Translations under genes and position numbers: made by a program | Shown here: positions 50,301-58,570 of the stretch, piece by piece | How the letters are laid out: the number at the start of each line of letters is the position of its first letter | How positions within the stretch are numbered: the first letter of the stretch is position 1 | Assembly: GCF_017639855.1 (NCBI RefSeq) | Contig: NZ_CP072115.1 | Location: 1,804,501 to 1,868,500 of the forward strand | Direction of reading: 5' to 3' | DNA: 64,000 nt | DNA from: Streptococcus sp. zg-86 | GTDB taxonomy: Bacteria; Bacillota; Bacilli; Lactobacillales; Streptococcaceae | Notes under the pieces: generated by a model | Told to the model about the DNA's origin: nothing | Database searches by the model: none | The model's input: only the letters and a program-made list of their open reading frames with translations

Positions 50301-50858
50301 TTAATCTGAAACAAGCATCATTTGTCCTAAAATAGCGAATAATCTTTCTTGGGCTTCTTCCAAACTAAAGCTCGTTTCCAAGAGCCAATAGCTGACAAAG
50401 GCAGAAACCCCTCCTGAGAACACATGGATATAGGAATTATGAGGCGGTGCAATAACCTCTTTACTGCCTTGGAGATTGGCAGAAAGGAGCATCTCTTGAA
50501 AGGCGGCAGAAAAAGCAGCTGGCTCACTGGTCAACAATTGATAGATCACAAAGCGATGATCTTCAACTGCCCGAAGAATATTATCCAAAAACAAGCGACG
50601 CTCAGCTGTTGAAATGCTGGCTAAATCTTTGGCAAGCGGTTTACATGCCTCCTCAATTGATAGTAAAATCTCTTTTAGCATACTATCATAGAGGTGTTCT
50701 TTGGTTTCATAATGCTGATAAAAGGCATTACGCGATACCTGAGCTACTGTACAGATTTCCTTCACAGAGATTTTAGCGATGTCTTTCGTTTGGAGCAAGT
50801 CTAAAAAGGCTTTTTGGAGAGCTAATTCCGTTTTTTGGAACCGTAAATCTTGTTTCAA
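50301..50858 (-). CDS. TetR-family transcriptional regulator
   Basis: 185 residues if started at the TTG 8 bases after AAAGGA; the frame is open to 50903. The helix-turn-helix (LQTKDIAKISVKEICTVAQVSRNAFYQHYETKEHLYDS) is at the N-terminus, followed by a helical ligand-binding domain. It is divergent from two flavin-dependent oxidoreductase genes and probably represses them through TGACAA-N11-TTGTCA at 50890-50912; the inducer is unknown. Confidence 0.85.
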   Translation of the reverse strand: MKQDLRFQKTELALQKAFLDLLQTKDIAKISVKEICTVAQVSRNAFYQHYETKEHLYDSMLKEILLSIEEACKPLAKDLASISTAERRLFLDNILRAVEDHRFVIYQLLTSEPAAFSAAFQEMLLSANLQGSKEVIAPPHNSYIHVFSGGVSAFVSYWLLETSFSLEEAQERLFAILGQMMLVSD

Positions 50859-50889
50859 TAGGACAGTCCTTTCTTTTGTGTCTGTTAAG

Positions 50890-50942
50890 TGACAAATTGG
50901 CAAAAATTGTCAATTGACTCTTTTAAATGACACGTGTACTAT
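50890..50942 (+). promoter_or_regulatory. Divergent control region: TetR-type operator and promoter
   Basis: The inverted repeat TGACAA/TTGTCA (50890-50912) directly precedes TTGACT (50914-50919), a 17-base spacer and TACTAT (50937-50942), driving the oxidoreductase operon. Confidence 0.6.
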
Positions 50943-50975
50943 ATAAACTATAACAGAAAGAAAGCGAGAAAACAA

Positions 50976-51956
50976 ATGGCAAATCGTGTTACTGAAATAT
51001 TAGGAATTGAAAAACCGATTATTCAAGGACCCTTAGCGTGGCTGACAAATGGAGCCTATGCTGGCGCAGTGAGTGCAGCAGGAGGACTAGGTGTTCTGGG
51101 GATTAGCGCAGGCCAAACCGTAGCTGCGACAACTGTGGAAGAAACTGTTGAAAATATGCGTCGCGAAATTCGCATTGCCCGTCAAATTACCAATAATCCC
51201 CTTGGTTTGAATGTTGCACCAGGTCATCCAAATACAGATATCTTTACACAACCCATGCTGGATTTAATGGCAGAAGAAGGTGTTAAGGTAGCTGTTATGG
51301 TGGGAGAATTTTCAGCCGAATGGACCAAGAGATTCCATGACAAGGGGATTAAGGTTATCTTTCGAGCGGCCACTCCAACAGTTGAAAATACGGAAGAAGC
51401 CATTCAAGGTGGCGCAGATATTATCGTTGCGACCGGTTTTGATGAAGGTGGAACCGTACCTGAAAAGGCAATTGGCACATTTTCAATTGTTCCTATGATT
51501 GTGGATGCCGCAAAAGGGCGTGTTCCAGTCATGGCAGCCGGTGGTATTGCGGATGCACGAACTGCCAAAGCGGCCTTTGCTTTAGGAGCAGAAGGACTCT
51601 TTGTCGGAACCGCCTTTATGATGTCTGAAGAATCTATTCTCGCACAAAACATCAAAGAACAAGCCTTGGCTGCAAATGCTTCTGATCTCCTACTCTATCG
51701 TACCGTACCAGCATTTTACCGTTCCTTACCAGGTACTATTCCAAATAAACTGCTTGAAATGAGTCAAGCTGGTGCTAGTGAGGAAGAAATTTTTGAGATG
51801 CAAGGTGCCTATAATGGGATGCGCGATGGTATGTTATTTGGGGATTTAACCAAGGGATTTGCTTCCTTTGGACTCGGAATTTCTATGATTGATACGATTG
51901 AGCCTGTTGCTGTCATCATGGATAAGCTCATGTCTGGAATTGAGGAGTTGGTATAA
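50976..51956 (+). CDS. Nitronate monooxygenase / NAD(P)H-dependent flavin oxidoreductase
   Basis: 326 residues from MANRVTEILGIEKPIIQGPLAW. TIM-barrel flavoprotein of the 2-nitropropane dioxygenase family; the FMN-binding segments VMAAGGIADARTAKAAFALGAEGLFVGTAFM and IVATGFDEGGTVP are clear. FabK (enoyl-ACP reductase) is a relative, but the length and lack of fatty-acid genes favour nitronate monooxygenase. Five bases separate it from the next flavin monooxygenase, so they share an operon. Confidence 0.82.
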   Translation: MANRVTEILGIEKPIIQGPLAWLTNGAYAGAVSAAGGLGVLGISAGQTVAATTVEETVENMRREIRIARQITNNPLGLNVAPGHPNTDIFTQPMLDLMAEEGVKVAVMVGEFSAEWTKRFHDKGIKVIFRAATPTVENTEEAIQGGADIIVATGFDEGGTVPEKAIGTFSIVPMIVDAAKGRVPVMAAGGIADARTAKAAFALGAEGLFVGTAFMMSEESILAQNIKEQALAANASDLLLYRTVPAFYRSLPGTIPNKLLEMSQAGASEEEIFEMQGAYNGMRDGMLFGDLTKGFASFGLGISMIDTIEPVAVIMDKLMSGIEELV

Positions 51957-51961
51957 GAAAT

Positions 51962-53275
51962 ATGAAAAAACAAATGAAAATTGTCCTGCAAATGGTATCT
52001 GGCTATGGTGGGGAATTTAAGACATGGCGTCTGCCAAAAGCCAAAGAAGACGTCTATACAGACATGGATTTCTATGTTGAAATGGCACAGTTAGCAGAAA
52101 AAGGCAAACTCCATGCCCTCTTTATGGCAGACACTCCTGCTCTCGTTAATGATTTGACACATGATACGCCCATGCATTCCATGGATCCACTAATTGCCAT
52201 GACCTCTGTTGCTCGAGCAACCAAGCATATTGGCCTAGTTGGAACCTTTTCAACAACCTTTAATGAACCCTATAACCTTGCCCGTCACCTCAAAGCATTA
52301 GATGTAATCAGTCATGGACGAGTTGGTTGGAATGCGGTCACCACTTCTACACCAGCAACAGCTGCGAATTTTGGAACACAGCTAAAATCTACACAGGAGC
52401 GTTATGGCAGAGCTCACGAGATGATTGAAGCTGTTCAAGGACTTTGGGGTTCTTGGGAAAAAGGAGCCTACATCCACGATAAACAAGCTGGGCAATTTGC
52501 TGATATGAGCCAGATTAAACCTCTTAACTACCAAGGTGACTACATTCAGACCAAGGGGCCCCTTCCTATTCCGCCATCTGAACAGGGGCAGCCACCCATT
52601 TTCCAAGCAGGACCTAGTCCAGAAGGCATTCGGCTAGCAGGACGATTTGCTTCTGGTGTTTATGCCAATCCTTTCACTATTGAAGAAGCTCGTGAATACC
52701 GGAATATACTGAGAGAAAGTGCCATCGCTCATGGGCGTTCTGCAGACGACATCAACGTCTTTACAGGCTTTATGTTTACCATTGCAGACAGTAAGGAAGA
52801 AGCACTTGCTCGTCGCAGAGCAGTATTAGAGTTTGACAAGGAAGAATTAGCACATCGTCTATCCTATCTCGGAGCCATGGTCGGCTTGAATTTTCAAGGT
52901 ATCGATCCCTATCAACCTCTTCCTGACAGTTGGTTAAAGCTCGCTCGGACTAATCCACACGATCCTCGTTCTCCACATGCCTTGGAGGTTCTAAAAGAGG
53001 GGTATTCACCAGTCGATACACTGGCACACGGAGTCATTAACTACCACCCAGTCGTTGTGGGAACTGCCAAAGATGTGGCTGATTTCTTGCAAGAATGGTT
53101 TGAAGCAGGAGCAACAGACGGATTTTCCATTGTGCCAGACCTTGCCCACGATGGCGTGCGTGCCTTTGTCGAACAAGTCGTACCAATTCTTCAAGAACGA
53201 GGCCTTTTCCATAAAGACTACGAAGGCTCCACCTTACGGGAGCATCTCGGCGTGCCTTATCAATACGGGATTTAA
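51962..53275 (+). CDS. FMN-dependent monooxygenase, NtaA/SnaA/DszA (luciferase-like) family
   Basis: 437 residues, standard for the NtaA/DmoA group of two-component flavin monooxygenases. Typical segments are EMAQLAEKGKLHALFMADTPAL, TFSTTFNEPYNLARHLKALDVISHGRVGWNAVTT and IFQAGPSPEGIRLAGRFASGVYANPFT. Such enzymes oxidise small sulphur or nitrogen organic compounds using reduced FMN from a partner. The substrate is unknown; pairing with a nitronate monooxygenase and a TetR regulator suggests detoxification of an organic substrate. Confidence 0.85.
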   Translation: MKKQMKIVLQMVSGYGGEFKTWRLPKAKEDVYTDMDFYVEMAQLAEKGKLHALFMADTPALVNDLTHDTPMHSMDPLIAMTSVARATKHIGLVGTFSTTFNEPYNLARHLKALDVISHGRVGWNAVTTSTPATAANFGTQLKSTQERYGRAHEMIEAVQGLWGSWEKGAYIHDKQAGQFADMSQIKPLNYQGDYIQTKGPLPIPPSEQGQPPIFQAGPSPEGIRLAGRFASGVYANPFTIEEAREYRNILRESAIAHGRSADDINVFTGFMFTIADSKEEALARRRAVLEFDKEELAHRLSYLGAMVGLNFQGIDPYQPLPDSWLKLARTNPHDPRSPHALEVLKEGYSPVDTLAHGVINYHPVVVGTAKDVADFLQEWFEAGATDGFSIVPDLAHDGVRAFVEQVVPILQERGLFHKDYEGSTLREHLGVPYQYGI

Positions 53276-53289
53276 ACAGAAGAATAACG

Positions 53290-53328
53290 AAAAATAGAAG
53301 TCCATTTAAAAATGAACTTCTATTTTTT
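53290..53328 (+). terminator. Terminator of the flavin oxidoreductase operon
   Basis: AAAATAGAAGT/ACTTCTATTTT stem with T6 tail. Confidence 0.8.
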
Positions 53329-53359
53329 ATATTGTCAAGAGCATGATGCAAAATCCCAG

Positions 53360-53649
53360 CTTGAAGAAAAAGTCTTTTTATTGCCACCATCCTTATGTGC
53401 TTTCGGACATCAGCGACTTCCTTCGGAGTAAAATAATCTAGTGGATTATTTTAGCCCGAGCCCAGAAACAAAGGAGCGAGGATAATCGATTTCAACGAAA
53501 TCACGACTTCTGTCTCACTCCCACTTTTAGCACGGCGGTGGTAGCGGTATTGTGCTCGCTACGCTCGCAAATTTTCTAACCTTAAAACTACAGAAAATGA
53601 AATATCATTGTACTGTTTTTCTGAATTGTGAGGTTTGTCTACATTCTGA
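53360..53649 (+). repeat. 290-bp dispersed repeat, left copy
   Basis: Inverted relative to 56219-56509, with five or six differences (about 98% identity). It contains an AAAATAATC.AGTGGATTATTTT palindrome and a GAGCGTAGCGAGC block, with no reading frame of note. It fills much of the purA-to-monooxygenase gap. Confidence 0.9.
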
Positions 53650-53891
53650 AACTACCTGTCAGTAGTTCCTATCTCCCGATTGAAATAGTCCACCAGACCT
53701 CGTTAAGAAGAAAATTCGCTTCCACGAATTTCTATTTCCAGCCTAAAAACGTCCCCCGGACCTTATCAAGCGGAGGATTTGTTACCACAAATCCTTATTT
53801 CCAACCTAAAAAGGTGCACTGCACCTTGTTAAGAAGAAAATTCGCCTCCGCGAATTTCTATCTTCAACCTAAAACAACCCGTCAGGGTTGT
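53649..53891 (-). repeat. Tandem structured repeats, terminator-like, downstream of purA
   Basis: Units start at 53687, 53750 and 53812 (period 62-63 bp), with partial units at 53649 and 53875. Each full unit has two palindromes. The first varies in sequence but keeps pairing (GTCCACCAGAC, GTCCCCCGGAC, AGGTGCACTGCACCT, CAACCCGTCAGGGTTG); the second is AAATTCG/CGAATTT in two units and GGATTTGT/ACAAATCC in the other. On the minus strand the first palindrome is followed by TTTTTAG, so each unit could terminate transcription. Confidence 0.75.
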
Positions 53892-53892
53892 T

Positions 53893-55179
53893 TTAGCCCC
53901 ATACGCTTTCCAAGATATTGGTTTGTTCGCGGCCTGGGCCGACTGAGAAGGTTGAGATGCGAACGCCAACGAGTTCGCTGACGCGACGGACATAGTTCCG
54001 TGCATTTTCTGGGAGTTCTTCTAGGCTGCGTGCCCCTGTAATATCCTCAGACCAACCTGGTAATTCTTCATAAATTGGTTTGCAACGTTTGAGTTCTTCT
54101 AGACTTGCTGGATAGTGGTCAATCCGTTGTCCGTCTAAATCATAGGCGACACAGATTTTTACCGTTTCAAGACCTGAAAGAACATCGATTGAATTTAAAG
54201 AAAGGTTTGTAATACCTGATACACGACGGCTATGGCGCATAACGACTGAGTCAAACCAACCGACACGGCGTGGACGACCTGTGGTTGTACCATACTCATG
54301 CCCCACTTCGCGAATACGATTGCCAATTTCATCGAATAATTCCGTTGGGAATGGTCCGTCACCTACACGGCTAGTATAAGCTTTACATACCCCAACTACC
54401 TTATCAATCTTGCTTGGACCAACACCTGAACCAATGGTTACACCACCTGCAACTGGGTTTGATGAGGTTACAAACGGATAGGTTCCTTGATCGATATCAA
54501 GCATAACACCTTGTGCTCCCTCAAAGAGAACTCGTTTACCTTGGTCGAGGGCATCATTCAAAATCACCGAAGTATCCGTCACATATTGCTTGATTTGCTG
54601 ACCGTATTCGTAGTATTCTTCAAAGATTTCATCAAAGGCAATCGCTGTGCTATCATACAATTTCTCAAACAGACGATTTTTTTCTGCTAGATTACGCTCC
54701 AAGCGCCCTCTGAAAATTTCGCGATCCAAGAGGTCTGCAATGCGGATTCCCACACGCGCAGCCTTATCCATATAGGCAGGTCCGATCCCTTTAATGGTCG
54801 TTCCGATTTTATTGTCACCTTTGGCTTCTTCCTGCAATTGGTCCAACTTGATATGATAAGGCAAGATAACATGGGCACGGTCTGAAATCCGAAGATTATC
54901 TGTTGTCACGCCCTCTTCATGCAAGTAGTTCAATTCCTTGACTAAAGATTTTGGATTGACCACCATACCGTTTCCGATTACAGAGATTTTTTCTGGGAAG
55001 AAAATCCCTGACGGAATCAAGTGTAACTTGTATTTTTTGCCGTCAATGACAATCGTATGACCTGCATTGTCACCACCTTGGTAGCGTGCAATCACTTCTG
55101 CATTGGCAGACAAGAAATCGGTGATTTTTCCTTTACCTTCGTCCCCCCACTGGGTTCCTACAACAACAACTGATGTCAT
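53893..55179 (-). CDS. purA: Adenylosuccinate synthetase
   Basis: 428 residues. GTQWGDEGKGKITDFLS at the N-terminus is the GTP/IMP-binding P-loop with catalytic Asp; GDNAGHTIVI carries the catalytic His; DGPFPTEL and TTGRPRRVGWFD follow. It joins IMP and aspartate on the way to AMP. It has its own near-consensus promoter (TTGAAA-17-TATAAT) and a leader with two hairpins. The ribosome binding site just upstream is weak (GTAAAG); a better AAAGGAAG lies before the second hairpin, some 37 bases from the ATG. Confidence 0.97.
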   Translation of the reverse strand: MTSVVVVGTQWGDEGKGKITDFLSANAEVIARYQGGDNAGHTIVIDGKKYKLHLIPSGIFFPEKISVIGNGMVVNPKSLVKELNYLHEEGVTTDNLRISDRAHVILPYHIKLDQLQEEAKGDNKIGTTIKGIGPAYMDKAARVGIRIADLLDREIFRGRLERNLAEKNRLFEKLYDSTAIAFDEIFEEYYEYGQQIKQYVTDTSVILNDALDQGKRVLFEGAQGVMLDIDQGTYPFVTSSNPVAGGVTIGSGVGPSKIDKVVGVCKAYTSRVGDGPFPTELFDEIGNRIREVGHEYGTTTGRPRRVGWFDSVVMRHSRRVSGITNLSLNSIDVLSGLETVKICVAYDLDGQRIDHYPASLEELKRCKPIYEELPGWSEDITGARSLEELPENARNYVRRVSELVGVRISTFSVGPGREQTNILESVWG

Positions 55180-55265
55180 ATCTTTACTTATTTACAGCAG
55201 AGAAAGCTCTGCTTCCTTTCTTCACGCACGGCAGGACTCTCACCTGCTAGTTTCTCTTACAATTC

Positions 55266-55294
55266 ATTATAGCCGATTTTAGCGATTTTTTCAA
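55266..55294 (-). promoter_or_regulatory. purA promoter
   Basis: On the minus strand TTGAAA (55289-55294), 17-base spacer, TATAAT (55266-55271). The 86-base region to the ATG can form GCAGG/CCTGC and GCAGAG/CTCTGC hairpins. The remaining 55295-55513 shows no gene. Confidence 0.8.
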
Positions 55295-55513
55295 GATGAG
55301 GCCTCAGCATTGTCCGTGAAATATCCCTATTTCATAGAAATTCTTTCACTATTTTTTGCAAAAACTGAACAATTTATTTTTGAAATAATACAAAAGAAAT
55401 CTCCCAATCGTTTGACTGGAAGGTTTCTAAGCGTACTTACCAATAGCTAAAATATTGATCTGCAACTAAACAACAACAGGCAGCCTTATTTACAAGTAAC
55501 ACGGAATCAGCGT

Positions 55514-56089
55514 CTATTCCTCTATTCGATAATAAAATTGTCCTTGTTCCGCAAAGGTATTGATTCCAACACCTGTCCATATCCGGTCTCTGCTGCTATC
55601 AGATGTATCTGTAAACTGCTCATTACTCTTGATGGTCACGCCTGCCGGGATGAATTCAAGTAAAAAGCCTCCCGTATCACCACCATACACACCACCAGAG
55701 GCTGTCCCATAATCTGTCGCAGATAAGCCATAGCCAGTATACACATCTGATACTAAACCTTTTTCATCAAACGTTAATTGATTCCCTGAAGCATCTACCC
55801 AACTACCACTGACCGTCGCATAGTTTCCTTGAACAAGCTCCGCAATATTCATCTCTCCCAATCGATTTTCCACTGCCTGAGCACTCTCCTTCGTCTCACT
55901 AACAGAAGAAGCACTAGTTGTAGTTGACTTGGATTGGCTACTAGATATAGATAATTGAACCATAGATGAATGAGACTGACTATCTCCGGTCTCCTGTTTC
56001 TTTTTGGTTGACCAACAAGCTGTTAGGATGCACAAACTTGCCAAGGCTAGCATTGATACTATTTTTACTGTTGTATGATTTACTTTCAT
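55514..56089 (-). CDS. Secreted lipoprotein with DUF6287 domain
   Basis: 191 residues from MKVNHTTVKIVSMLALASLCILTAC; AAGGAG precedes 56089, although the frame is open to 56140. Lipobox LTAC, then a Ser/Thr-rich stalk of about 60 residues, then a C-terminal domain starting MNIAELVQGNYATVSGSWVDASGNQLTFDEKGLVS, which matches DUF6287 as I remember it. Surface-anchored; function unknown. It and purA lie between the inverted 290-bp repeats. Confidence 0.75.
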   Translation of the reverse strand: MKVNHTTVKIVSMLALASLCILTACWSTKKKQETGDSQSHSSMVQLSISSSQSKSTTTSASSVSETKESAQAVENRLGEMNIAELVQGNYATVSGSWVDASGNQLTFDEKGLVSDVYTGYGLSATDYGTASGGVYGGDTGGFLLEFIPAGVTIKSNEQFTDTSDSSRDRIWTGVGINTFAEQGQFYYRIEE

Positions 56090-56197
56090 AACATTCTCCT
56101 TCTCTACTTTTGCTCCTATCTCTATTATATACTTTTTCAACTAATAGAAAAAGATTTTACTAGGATGTTAGCCTAAGCTACCCTCATCCAACAAAAA

Positions 56198-56219
56198 AAA
56201 CAAAGAAATTTCTTCGTCT
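56198..56219. repeat. 22-bp direct repeat, left of the right 290-bp copy
   Basis: AAACAAAGAAATTTCTTC plus CGTCT-like end recurs at 56513-56534, bracketing the right 290-bp copy. The two repeats look like a duplicated DUF1304 terminator stem (GAAGAAATTTCTTC); only this distal copy still has the long T run on the minus strand. Confidence 0.7.
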
Positions 56220-56509
56220 CAGAATGTAGACAAACCTCACAATTCAGAAAAAACAGTACAATGATATTTCATTTTCTGTAGTTTTAAGGTTAGAAAATTT
56301 GCGAGCGTAGCGAGCATAATACCGCCACCACCGCCGTGCTAAAAGTGGGAGTGAGACAGAAGTCGTGATTTCGCTAAAATCGATTATCCTCGCTCCTTTG
56401 TTTCTGGGCTCGGGCTAAAATAATCCACTGGATTATTTTACTCCGAAGGAAGTCGCTGATGTCCGAAAGCACATAAGGATGGTGGCAATAAAAAGACTTT
56501 TTCTTCAAG
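56219..56509 (-). repeat. 290-bp dispersed repeat, right copy
   Basis: Inverted copy of 53360-53649; one base longer in a T5/T6 run. It is inserted between the 3' end of the DUF1304 gene and its apparent terminator. 56090-56533 contains no gene. Confidence 0.9.
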
Positions 56510-56533
56510 ATGAAACAAAGAAATTTCTTCGTC

Positions 56534-56896
56534 TTATCCCAATAATAAACTACTCAAAAGAGCCAAGATAGCTGGTCCACCTTGTTTTAAGAGGATAGCT
56601 TTATTTGAGGTCATCGCGCCATAAACAGCTGCCCCAATCACATATAGAATGAAAATCGTAACGATTTCTAAATTGTGTGAAATGAAAATACCATACAAGA
56701 GAAAAACAGCTAACAAGCCATTGTAAATCCCTTGGTTTTTAAAGAGAACAGCAACAGACGGACGGGCTAATTCTTCCTTACTCATATTGAACGTTTGACT
56801 CGTTTTGTCTGAACCTGTCGCAATCGTTTCAAGATAGAAAATATAGAGGTGCTCAAGAGCAACAATCGTAGCTAAAATAGTCGTTAATAATGACAT
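56534..56896 (-). CDS. DUF1304 family small membrane protein
   Basis: 120 residues with four hydrophobic segments; VALEHLYIFYLETIATGS and FKNQGIYNGLLAVFLLYG are typical DUF1304 segments. The function is unknown; similar genes often lie next to MarR regulators, as here (15 bases). The last codons overlap a 22-bp repeat created at the insertion of the 290-bp element. Confidence 0.85.
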   Translation of the reverse strand: MSLLTTILATIVALEHLYIFYLETIATGSDKTSQTFNMSKEELARPSVAVLFKNQGIYNGLLAVFLLYGIFISHNLEIVTIFILYVIGAAVYGAMTSNKAILLKQGGPAILALLSSLLLG

Positions 56897-56911
56897 CTCA
56901 TTTCCTTCTTT

Positions 56912-57346
56912 CTAATCTTTGTCAATCACAATTTCTTCTAAACCGATTACCAACTTACCAAGTAAATCTCGCAAAGTAACTCTTTCCTCCGCAGATAAAA
57001 TCCCCTCCATCTGCTCCTTTACAGACACATGATAAGGTGGAGACGATAAGAGTAGCTGTTCCTTTGCAAAATCTGTCACATCAACAAGCATTTCCCGCTG
57101 ATTATGTGGATTACGGACTCGAGTCACGTAACCCTTTTCTTCTAAAATCTTAAAATGGCGTGTTAGAGCGGCTTGATCAATTTGCAAAACGTGCTGTACT
57201 TGGACTTGATTACAAGGAGCTTCTTTTAGCAACACTTGCAATAGTTCATAGCGTGTCAAGCTGATTTCCAAGCGCTTCTCAAATAACTGAGTCACCACCT
57301 GATCTGTTATATGGAGCTGGTAAAGTAGGTGATTAATTGCTGTCAT
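56912..57346 (-). CDS. MarR-family transcriptional regulator
   Basis: 144 residues with the winged-helix domain (RYELLQVLLKEAPCNQVQVQHVLQIDQAALTRHFKILEEKGYVTRVRNPHNQREMLVDVT) in the middle and dimerisation helices at both ends. Probably represses its own operon with the DUF1304 membrane protein. The ligand is unknown; a single cysteine in EAPCNQ (about residue 42) could sense oxidants. Confidence 0.87.
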   Translation of the reverse strand: MTAINHLLYQLHITDQVVTQLFEKRLEISLTRYELLQVLLKEAPCNQVQVQHVLQIDQAALTRHFKILEEKGYVTRVRNPHNQREMLVDVTDFAKEQLLLSSPPYHVSVKEQMEGILSAEERVTLRDLLGKLVIGLEEIVIDKD

Positions 57347-57466
57347 GACATTTCCTTTTGTTGATTAATCAATTATTGACTCGTCAAGTATATATTGAAA
57401 AAAAGGAAAAATCAAGCAATTTGCTTGAAATTTTCACTATTTTTTCGAAAATAACTATTCAACTAC

Positions 57467-58561
57467 TTAACCGATATGATTTGCCGAGCGATTTGCATAA
57501 GAAACCCAATCAATGCCTCGAGCTTGACACCAATTTTGGACTCCTGGTGCTAATACGAGATCTGTTTGATGCAAATCCGTTACAGATTTAGCTCCCAACA
57601 AGGTCATAATAGCAGCAATACCTTCACAAAATAGCTCTACTTCTTCAATAGCCTGCTCAACAGACTGCCTATTCTTAACCAACTGTAACATACGGTTAGA
57701 CAGACCGACTGCACTACTACCCAAGGCCAGCAATTTCACAATATCTAACGGGGTTTTCACGCCTCCAGAAGCCATCACTTCTGGACGAATCTGCTCAGGC
57801 AGACTCATCGCTTCAACTACGGAGACAACTGTTGATTGCCCCCAGCCATGTAGGTAGTCATAAGAACTCTTTATCCGACGAGCATTCTCTATCTTAGCAA
57901 AATCTGTTCCACCTACTCCAGAAATATCAACTGTTCGCACACCAATTGACGATAGCTGCGAAACAGTCTCACGACTCATACCAAAACCGACCTCTTTTAC
58001 AATCACAGGTACTTCAATACTGCCAACAATGGTTTCAATATTTTTTAGCCACATCGAAAAATCACGATCACCTTCTGGCATCACCATTTCCTGAGGTGCA
58101 TTTACATGAAGTTGTAATGCATCTGCTTCAACTAACTCAACAGCCCTCCTAGCATTATCCAAATCATGATGAGCCCCCAAATTCGCAAAGATAATTCCAT
58201 GAGGATTTTCCTTACGCATAATTGAGAAAGTCTGTGCAAGACTTGGATCTTTTAGAGCTGCACTGATTGATCCTGTCGCTAGAGGAATTTTGGTTTCATG
58301 GCCGAGAATCCCTAACAATTGATTGATTTCCCCTGTCTTTTTGCTACCACCTGTCATAGCGTTAACAAAAAAGGGCATCTCAAAATCAAGACCAGCGACT
58401 GATGTTTTTAACGATACATCCGCTACTTTCATCTCTGGTAGAGAATGGTGTACAAAACGTGTCTGTTCAAAGTCACTAGCTGACTCCATTGTAAATTGTT
58501 GGTTGGCCAAAGCGACATGTTGATTTTTCCGATTTGGACTGACAACTTCTTTTTCAAACAT
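57467..58561 (-). CDS. fni: Isopentenyl-diphosphate delta-isomerase, type 2
   Basis: 364 residues. An FMN TIM-barrel enzyme: N-terminal RKNQHVALA motif, PFFVNAMTGGS, QLHVNAPQEMVMPEGDRDF and VDISGVGGTDFAKIEN (FMN phosphate site). It interconverts isopentenyl and dimethylallyl diphosphate using reduced FMN. Last gene of the mevalonate operon, 9 bases after mvaK2. Confidence 0.95.
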   Translation of the reverse strand: MFEKEVVSPNRKNQHVALANQQFTMESASDFEQTRFVHHSLPEMKVADVSLKTSVAGLDFEMPFFVNAMTGGSKKTGEINQLLGILGHETKIPLATGSISAALKDPSLAQTFSIMRKENPHGIIFANLGAHHDLDNARRAVELVEADALQLHVNAPQEMVMPEGDRDFSMWLKNIETIVGSIEVPVIVKEVGFGMSRETVSQLSSIGVRTVDISGVGGTDFAKIENARRIKSSYDYLHGWGQSTVVSVVEAMSLPEQIRPEVMASGGVKTPLDIVKLLALGSSAVGLSNRMLQLVKNRQSVEQAIEEVELFCEGIAAIMTLLGAKSVTDLHQTDLVLAPGVQNWCQARGIDWVSYANRSANHIG

Positions 58562-58570
58562 GGTTTCTCC

